Position numbers and translations under genes: made by a program. From an uncultured Alphaproteobacteria bacterium (GTDB lineage Bacteria > Pseudomonadota > Alphaproteobacteria > RF32 > CAG-239), in the NCBI GenBank assembly GCA_944393235.1, contig CALXZJ010000007.1:1-55498 (forward strand): a stretch of DNA of 55,498 nucleotides. The letters run 5' to 3'. This document shows positions 51,066 through 55,498 of this stretch, piece after piece (position 1 is the stretch's first letter; each line of letters begins with the position of its first letter). Below the pieces are notes generated by a model that worked only from the letters and a program-made list of their open reading frames with translations, was not told the DNA's origin and did no database searches.

Positions 51066-52193
51066 ATGTTGCGTTCTCTGGTTTGTGTGCTTACCATCTG
51101 TATGGCGTTTCCGGTGCTGGCGCAAGAAGTTGATGTCTCGGCACTTGAAGCGGCAGCGCGCAGTGCTAAGGGGACATCTGTGTTGTTTGGCAACCGCAAT
51201 CCCGAAGCCGTTATGCGCCAAAGGGAAGAACAACGCCGCCGTGAAGCCTATGAAGAACAAATGCGCCGTGAAGAAGAAGCCCGTCGCCAAGCCGAAGAAG
51301 AACGCCGTCGGGCGCTAAGACCGGTTAATTTATTCGGTAACGGCATCAAGATTTTTGCCGAGGTCAACGGTGAGATTATCACCAGCCGCGATATGCAAGA
51401 CCGGGTTAACGCTTTTGTTGCAACGACGCAGATACCGGTTAATGCCGAAACAAAAGAGATGGTGATTGAAAAAGTTTTACAGGCGGCGGTTGATGAAAAA
51501 ATCAAATTGCAGGAAGCGGCGGCAAACGGTGTTGAAATCTCTGATGCGGACATAGAAAACGGCATGAAAAATTTTGCCAAAGCCAACGGTGTTTCCGTGT
51601 CGCAGCTTAAAAAAATGCTCAAACAGGCGCAAGTCAATGAAGATGTCTTTCGTTCGCAAATGAAGGCCGAATTGGCTTGGGCAAGGTTGGTGCAGCGCAA
51701 AGCGGCGCAATCTTCGGGCGTATCGCAAAGCGAAGTGGACGATGCTTTGGCAAACATCACCCAAGACATAAAAACGCCGAAATTTATGGTTTCAGAGATT
51801 GTTATTCCCAAAAAGCAGGCGGCGCATATCAATGATTTGGTCGGAAATTTGCGCCAAGATCCGCGTTTTGAGCTTTATGCCATGCAGTTTTCGCAAAGTC
51901 CGAGTGCCAAAGGCGGCGGACATTTAGGCTGGGTTAACAAGGGGCAACTGGCGGCTCCGTTAGAAAAAGCTCTGGAAAACATGAAAGAAGGCGGCATATC
52001 CAATCCGATTCCATTGGGTTCGGATTATTATATTTTGCGGTTAGAAAAAAAATATCGCCCCGGGGTGGATAAAGCGCCGGTTCCGGATGCCGCAACGGTA
52101 AAACAAATGCTTGAAAGCAAAAAGCTGGAAGAAACCGCCGCCAAATATCTCCGCGACTTGCGCAACAAAGCGGTGATAGAACGCAGGTCATAA
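51066..52193 (+). CDS. surA: periplasmic chaperone/peptidyl-prolyl isomerase SurA
   Basis: 375 aa with a signal peptide (VCVLTICMAFPVLAQ). The SurA N-domain lies at ~100-225 (FAEVNGEIITSRDMQDRVNA), followed by a parvulin PPIase domain at ~235-330 (FMVSEIVIPKK, GGHLGWVNKGQLAAPLEKAL). Odd: a highly charged Arg/Glu coiled-coil insert at ~48-85 (EEQMRREEEARRQAEEERRR) before the N-domain. It helps fold LptD and other outer-membrane proteins, in keeping with its place behind lptD. AAGGAGA precedes the ATG. Confidence 0.9.
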   Translation: MLRSLVCVLTICMAFPVLAQEVDVSALEAAARSAKGTSVLFGNRNPEAVMRQREEQRRREAYEEQMRREEEARRQAEEERRRALRPVNLFGNGIKIFAEVNGEIITSRDMQDRVNAFVATTQIPVNAETKEMVIEKVLQAAVDEKIKLQEAAANGVEISDADIENGMKNFAKANGVSVSQLKKMLKQAQVNEDVFRSQMKAELAWARLVQRKAAQSSGVSQSEVDDALANITQDIKTPKFMVSEIVIPKKQAAHINDLVGNLRQDPRFELYAMQFSQSPSAKGGGHLGWVNKGQLAAPLEKALENMKEGGISNPIPLGSDYYILRLEKKYRPGVDKAPVPDAATVKQMLESKKLEETAAKYLRDLRNKAVIERRS

Positions 52194-52194
52194 A

Positions 52195-53025
52195 ATGGAT
52201 TTTAAATTAACGCTCAAAGAAACGGTTGAACAATATGGCTTAATGGCAAAAAAGTCATTGGGGCAGAATTTTCTGTTGGATCAGAATATTACCGATAAGA
52301 TCATTCGTTTATCATTGGAAAGACAAGGTCTGAAAGATTTTTCGAGCGTAAATGTTGTTGAAGTCGGTTCCGGCCCCGGCGGTTTAACGCGGGCGATTTT
52401 GGAAAAGCAGCCGGCAACGTTAACGGTTGTGGAGATGGATGAACGTGCAGTCAAAATCATGGAAGACTTGCGCTCTTACGCGCCGTGTCCGTTAAATATT
52501 ATCAACGCCGATGCTTTAGAGATTGATTTGGAGGAGCAAACAGCATCACCGCGGCAGATTGTCAGCAATTTGCCGTACAATGTTTCGGTGCCGTTAACGG
52601 TCGGTTGGCTCAAACAAATGCCGGCTTTTGCGGCAATGACGTTGATGTTTCAAAAAGAAGTCGCCGAGCGGATAACGGCAGCGATAAAAACCAAAGATTA
52701 TGGCAGAGTGTCGGTTTTGGTGCAGCTGGTGTGCCGAGTCGATAAATTGTTTGATTTGCCGCCGACATGTTTTGTTCCGGCGCCGAAAATATGGTCAAGC
52801 GTGTTGCTTTTCCGCCCAAAAGAGAAGATACCGCCGGCGGCGTTGCTGGATAAAGTTGAGAAAATAACCGCAGCAGCGTTCGGGCAGCGTCGCAAAATGA
52901 TACGCCAAAGCTTAAAATCTTTTGCCGGCATTGAGCAGGCATGCGCGGCAGCCGGCGTGGATATGACAATGCGCGCCGAAGAAATCACTCCCGAAAAATA
53001 TCTCCTTTTGGCACAGAATTTATAA
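52195..53025 (+). CDS. rsmA: 16S rRNA dimethyladenosine transferase
   Basis: Methylates A1518 and A1519 of 16S rRNA (KsgA). 276 aa. SLGQNFLLDQNITDKIIRL, the SAM motif VEVGSGPGGLTRAILE, VEMDERAVKIMED and the catalytic IVSNLPYNVSVPLTVGWL are all present. It follows surA by one base. In many alphaproteobacteria pdxA sits between surA and rsmA; it is absent here. Confidence 0.97.
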   Translation: MDFKLTLKETVEQYGLMAKKSLGQNFLLDQNITDKIIRLSLERQGLKDFSSVNVVEVGSGPGGLTRAILEKQPATLTVVEMDERAVKIMEDLRSYAPCPLNIINADALEIDLEEQTASPRQIVSNLPYNVSVPLTVGWLKQMPAFAAMTLMFQKEVAERITAAIKTKDYGRVSVLVQLVCRVDKLFDLPPTCFVPAPKIWSSVLLFRPKEKIPPAALLDKVEKITAAAFGQRRKMIRQSLKSFAGIEQACAAAGVDMTMRAEEITPEKYLLLAQNL

Positions 53026-53131
53026 TTTTTTCCATTTTGTCAAAAATAAGACTTGATTGTTTAAATCTGATGTGCTACCTTTCAAAGTATGTTAAAAATT
53101 ATTTATTTTCTAATAATTAAAATTAATCATT

Positions 53132-53971
53132 ATGAACACAGTAATTGCGCAACGCTATGTTGCAAGAAAATTGGCTCAAAAAGATCCGATTTTTGCCGAA
53201 GCTAAGAAAAAGATGAAGGAGGACGATTATTTGCAGCTGGTGCTTGCACAAAAAGTTGCAGAAGTGTCCGGTATAGTAAAAGAGTGTGAAAAGGTTATTT
53301 TAAGAAGGTGTAAGTCAGAAAGAAAGCGCTTTCACCTTTTTTCGAAACCGACCATTCGTCAATATATAGCTGACATGGCAGGGGTATACACACTTGAGGA
53401 TTTGCTGGACTTTTTTGCACAGGCAACGGGATATCCGGCAAGCAGAATTCGCAAAGAAACGATTGGTAGCACGATAATCAACCGCCCGTACTTGATTACT
53501 CTGATTGAAGAGTTAGAAGAAGTAACCGGAAAATCATTGTTGTGGCCAAACTGTGGCGCACCGCTTGTCTATCTTGGCGAAGATGTCACCTACGAAGAAA
53601 TTGCCCGCTATTTTGTTGATAAGTCAGACAAAATAACAGCCAAACGCCGTAGGTATATTAACCTCCGCGATTCGCAGGCAATATTGGACAACATTCACGG
53701 GGAAGCCATCAAGATTTATCGGATAATGGCAAACATTCCGGAGAACATCTCAGATGACTTGTTCTTAAAAATGCCCGTCAAAAAAGTTGTACCGCGGGAA
53801 TTTGCTCCGGGGAACTGGGATCTTCCGATATACTGGACTGAGGAACGGTTGGGCATAACCTTGCTTGATGTTCCGGCAAGTGTGACGGAAAGCACCAAAG
53901 TATCGGAGATTATTGATAAGATTGTTACCGAAAGGTACAAAAAGCTTATCAAAAACTATTCAGCTAATTAA
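53132..53971 (+). CDS. hypothetical protein, 279 aa
   Basis: Not recognised. Soluble, charged protein. The segment at ~85-165 (TLEDLLDFFAQATGYPASRI, then TLIEELEEVTGKSLLW) has the size, helical layout and acidic character of an acyl-carrier-like domain, similar to DUF1493, but I see no DSL phosphopantetheine motif. LGITLLDVPASVTESTKVSE near the C-terminus might be a second unit. The ATG has no ribosome binding site and follows AT-rich sequence like that before the unknown gene at 25401. A terminator follows. Confidence 0.7.
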   Translation: MNTVIAQRYVARKLAQKDPIFAEAKKKMKEDDYLQLVLAQKVAEVSGIVKECEKVILRRCKSERKRFHLFSKPTIRQYIADMAGVYTLEDLLDFFAQATGYPASRIRKETIGSTIINRPYLITLIEELEEVTGKSLLWPNCGAPLVYLGEDVTYEEIARYFVDKSDKITAKRRRYINLRDSQAILDNIHGEAIKIYRIMANIPENISDDLFLKMPVKKVVPREFAPGNWDLPIYWTEERLGITLLDVPASVTESTKVSEIIDKIVTERYKKLIKNYSAN

Positions 53972-53982
53972 AGAAAAAGAAA

Positions 53983-54014
53983 ACAAAAAGAGGAGGTATA
54001 TACTTCCTCTTTTT
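53983..54014 (+). terminator. terminator of the unknown gene
   Basis: AAAAAGAGGA and TCCTCTTTTT pair around GGTATATACT, followed by T-runs. Confidence 0.85.
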
Positions 54015-54079
54015 GTTTTTTTGCAAATTATGACATGCTTATTTTATTACGCCGCGCAATTTCTTCTTTTCTTATTGTA

Positions 54080-54343
54080 CAAGGCGCCCCCTCTCCGTCA
54101 CACCCTGAAGGAGCGTGAGCGACTGAGGTAAGGCGTCTGTCGCACTTTCCTTTCCCGTCACGCCACCGCCGCGCGTTAGTGCGGCGGTTAAGACGTCTAT
54201 CACACTTCGCTTCCCTGTCACGCCTTGAGAGTGCGTAAGCACTCGAGGTTAGGCGTCTGTTGGAAGACCCCTAAACTCGGATACTAAAGTATCCTCGTGG
54301 GGTGACGGGGATTGGGGCATGGCGATAAAGTGCCGGTTGTAAG
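54080..54343. repeat. palindromic repeat mosaic, longest copy
   Basis: Reading left to right it has three variants of the unit GTCACGCC...GGCGTCT(G/A)T (54095-54140, 54156-54200, 54217-54260), then CCCCTAAACTCGGATACTAA, AGTATCCTCGTGGGGTGACG and GGATTGGGGCATGGCGATAA. It is the reverse complement of the modules beside the other leaders, in keeping with the prepilin gene lying on the plus strand. Three tandem units suggest growth by duplication. Confidence 0.7.
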
Positions 54344-54386
54344 TTATCCCCACCAGACTCTTTAAAATTGCAAAAAAAAAAAAAAA
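54344..54386 (+). repeat. prepilin leader repeat, copy 6
   Basis: TTATCCCCACCAGACTC through TTGC with an A-tract of 15 (54372-54386), the longest in the window. The region after the tract (GCAAGAAAGACGCGTAAAC) lacks the TAGAAT box seen in the other copies but keeps CGCGTAAA. Confidence 0.75.
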
Positions 54387-54437
54387 GCAAGAAAGACGCG
54401 TAAACACATTTATTTTGCAGTTTTGGGAGTTCTTTTT

Positions 54438-55244
54438 ATGAATTTATTTAATTTTTTCTCTCATGCACACCATAAAAGAAGGCAAGCAGATGCGGCTCTA
54501 TGCACAAGAATTGCGGAGAATGGTGCAGATAAAGTGCTTTCCAGCGGGGAGGAAAATTCCAGCGTACAAAAGACGTACGTGAATTTTCCGACTTCGCGTA
54601 AAAGCGCTTTAGATGTGCCGTTATACGCAATTTCTTCCGGGCGTTCCATGGTGGAAATGTTGGGTGTATTAGCAATTATCGGCGTGCTTTCCGTCGGCGC
54701 AATTGCCGGTTACTCCAAGGCGATGATGAAGTATAAACTCAATAAACAAGCCGAACAGCTAAACACTCTTTTAAATGTTATGTATCGTTATAAATCTGCG
54801 TGGAAAGGTATCAAAGAATATATTTTCTTAACGCCATATTTTATTAAAATGGGTGAAATTTCCGAAGATATGATACACCCTGATGATACTAATTATATTT
54901 ATGATGTGTTTGGTAATCAAATCGCTTTGCGAAATAATGATGACCCGGCGTGGAACAAGATAAAATTAAATTATTATATCAGCAACAAAGAAAGTTTTGA
55001 ACTATGTCAGAATATTATGCAAATAGCACTGGCTTACCGATATGAACTTTATGCCGCCGGTGTTTATACCTATGCCGGGGAAACTTCAAGCGGAGGATCT
55101 GAATATTTTTACGGCAGCAATTATTGCAGAAGTGCCGTAAAATGTCTGAAAGATCTATCATTAAATGATATTTACCGTTTATGCCATGTGTGTAAAGAAG
55201 ATGAACAAACTTGTCTGTTTCAATTTTTATGGAAGATGGAATAA
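54438..55244 (+). CDS. prepilin-like protein, cassette copy 5 (with in-frame palindromic insertion)
   Basis: 268 aa from the ATG at 54438, with GGGAG eight bases upstream. The N-terminus (MNLFNFFSHAHHKRRQADA) matches copy 1, but a 41-codon insertion follows before PLYAISSG, giving a 68-residue leader. The processing block is GRSMVEMLGVLAIIGV with Glu at +5. The C-terminal part has the full cysteine pattern: YFYGSNYC, KCLKDLSL, CHVC and a last cysteine. The inserted DNA is a palindromic element. Whether such a long leader is still cut and inserted correctly is uncertain. Confidence 0.85.
   Translation: MNLFNFFSHAHHKRRQADAALCTRIAENGADKVLSSGEENSSVQKTYVNFPTSRKSALDVPLYAISSGRSMVEMLGVLAIIGVLSVGAIAGYSKAMMKYKLNKQAEQLNTLLNVMYRYKSAWKGIKEYIFLTPYFIKMGEISEDMIHPDDTNYIYDVFGNQIALRNNDDPAWNKIKLNYYISNKESFELCQNIMQIALAYRYELYAAGVYTYAGETSSGGSEYFYGSNYCRSAVKCLKDLSLNDIYRLCHVCKEDEQTCLFQFLWKME
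54495..54617. repeat. in-frame palindromic insertion in prepilin leader
   Basis: 123 bases are absent from the paralog at 6052-6726. The arms AAAGTGCTTT...GGAAAATTC...GTAC (54531-54567) and GTAC...GAATTTTCC...AAAGCGCTTT (54575-54610) form an 80-bp imperfect palindrome. GATGCG (54489-54494) and GATGTG (54612-54617) flank the insertion like a target duplication. The reading frame stays open, as in Rickettsia palindromic elements. Confidence 0.8.
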
Positions 55245-55301
55245 ATTTTCTATACCAAAAAATTTTTCCTTATTTTAATGATGCCTAATTCTTTTTAAGA
55301 T

Positions 55302-55350
55302 ATAAAAAAGCCCTGAAAGGAGCTTTTAGTTTAATGGCGCGCCTGGCGGG
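55302..55350 (-). repeat. truncated tRNA 3' end with terminator
   Basis: TGGCGCGCCTGGCGGG (55335-55350) is, on the minus strand, a tRNA 3' end with CCA. Behind it, AAAAGCCCTG...GAGCTTTT is a terminator-like hairpin. After exactly 16 bases the tRNA sequence breaks off, just as at 11584-11599. A complete tRNA is predicted beyond the right edge of the window. Confidence 0.65.
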
Positions 55351-55498
55351 CTGGAGTAGAAAAACAACCGTTGCTCCGGTTGTTTTTCGCCGACAGGCGC
55401 AGATTTGTTAATTTGCAAGGAAAGTGAAACGACCGCGGCAAATGTTACAAATCAAGTGACCGCAGCGAGTTAGCGAAATGTATGCAATACATTGAGTT
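55351..55498. mobile_element. structured tRNA-3'-end element, copy 2 (cut by window end)
   Basis: Matches the layout of the element at 11600-11803: hairpin AAAAACAACCG/CGGTTGTTTTT (55360-55387), small hairpin CGCCGACAGGCG, stem GATTTGTTAA/TTACAAATC (55402-55453), conserved TGACCGCAGCG, and hairpin AATGTAT/ATACATT (55477-55493). Stem sequences differ from copy 1 but still pair. Confidence 0.5.

Noticed and set aside
54080-54310. Three repeated units resembling a CRISPR array.
   Set aside because: The units are palindromic variants of unequal length without unique spacers of constant size, and there are no cas genes.

Overview
The window reads as chromosomal DNA of an AT-rich, Gram-negative alphaproteobacterium. 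The evidence is rpsB-tsf, ParE, a GapR/DUF2312 protein, RNase J, an mlaEFD-type lipid transporter and an lptF-lptD-surA-rsmA cluster. A pyruvoyl arginine decarboxylase/antiporter pair of the chlamydial AaxB/AaxC type and a rich surface-glycan locus suggest a host-associated, probably gut, lifestyle. The exact taxon is an inference; there is no rRNA in the window.

Layout. 1-7108: hypothetical gene, alaS, tspO, RNase J, prepilin 1 and repeats. 7109-11447: leftward operon alr, outer-membrane lipoprotein, mlaD, mlaF, mlaE. 11448-13230: tRNA-Ala with a duplicated 3' end, and two small membrane proteins. 13408-17543: tsf and rpsB, divergent from parE. 17547-25298: prepilin 2, two divergent secreted proteins, a HAD phosphatase, two tandem DMT transporters, a small secreted protein and aaxB-aaxC. 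25401-30343: an unknown protein, GapR-like protein, pyruvate kinase, prepilin 3, map and radC. 30359-37943: a glycan locus of six glycosyltransferase/epimerase genes in two leftward operons, each preceded by a 120-bp invertible-promoter-like element, next to a serine DNA invertase. 38047-43706: HAD protein, tRNA-Arg, flavin reductase/ArsR pair, xseB-ispA, anmK and a membrane protein. 43743-53025: prepilin 4, a GT5 glycogen-synthase-like enzyme, grpE and the envelope cluster lptF-lptD-surA-rsmA. 53132-55498: an unknown protein, a repeat mosaic, prepilin 5, and the start of a second tRNA-end element.

Two systems stand out. (1) Two 120-bp elements at 33241-33360 and 37215-37334 are near-identical copies in opposite orientation. 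Each is bounded by its own inverted repeats, sits upstream of its own glycosyltransferase operon, and lies near a Hin/Mpi-type serine recombinase. This is the architecture of phase-variable surface polysaccharide switching known from Bacteroides, here in an alphaproteobacterial context. (2) Five full prepilin genes are scattered as single-gene cassettes. They share an N-terminal prepilin block, a cysteine-rich C-terminal block and a variable middle, and all follow the same 5' leader with an A-tract of 9-15 residues. A sixth leader lies at the left window edge, so a sixth gene is predicted just outside. One prepilin carries an in-frame palindromic insertion reminiscent of Rickettsia palindromic elements.

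A third, smaller discovery is a structured element that follows duplicated 16-bp tRNA 3' ends. Its two copies (11600 and 55351) keep the same stems with different, compensating sequences.
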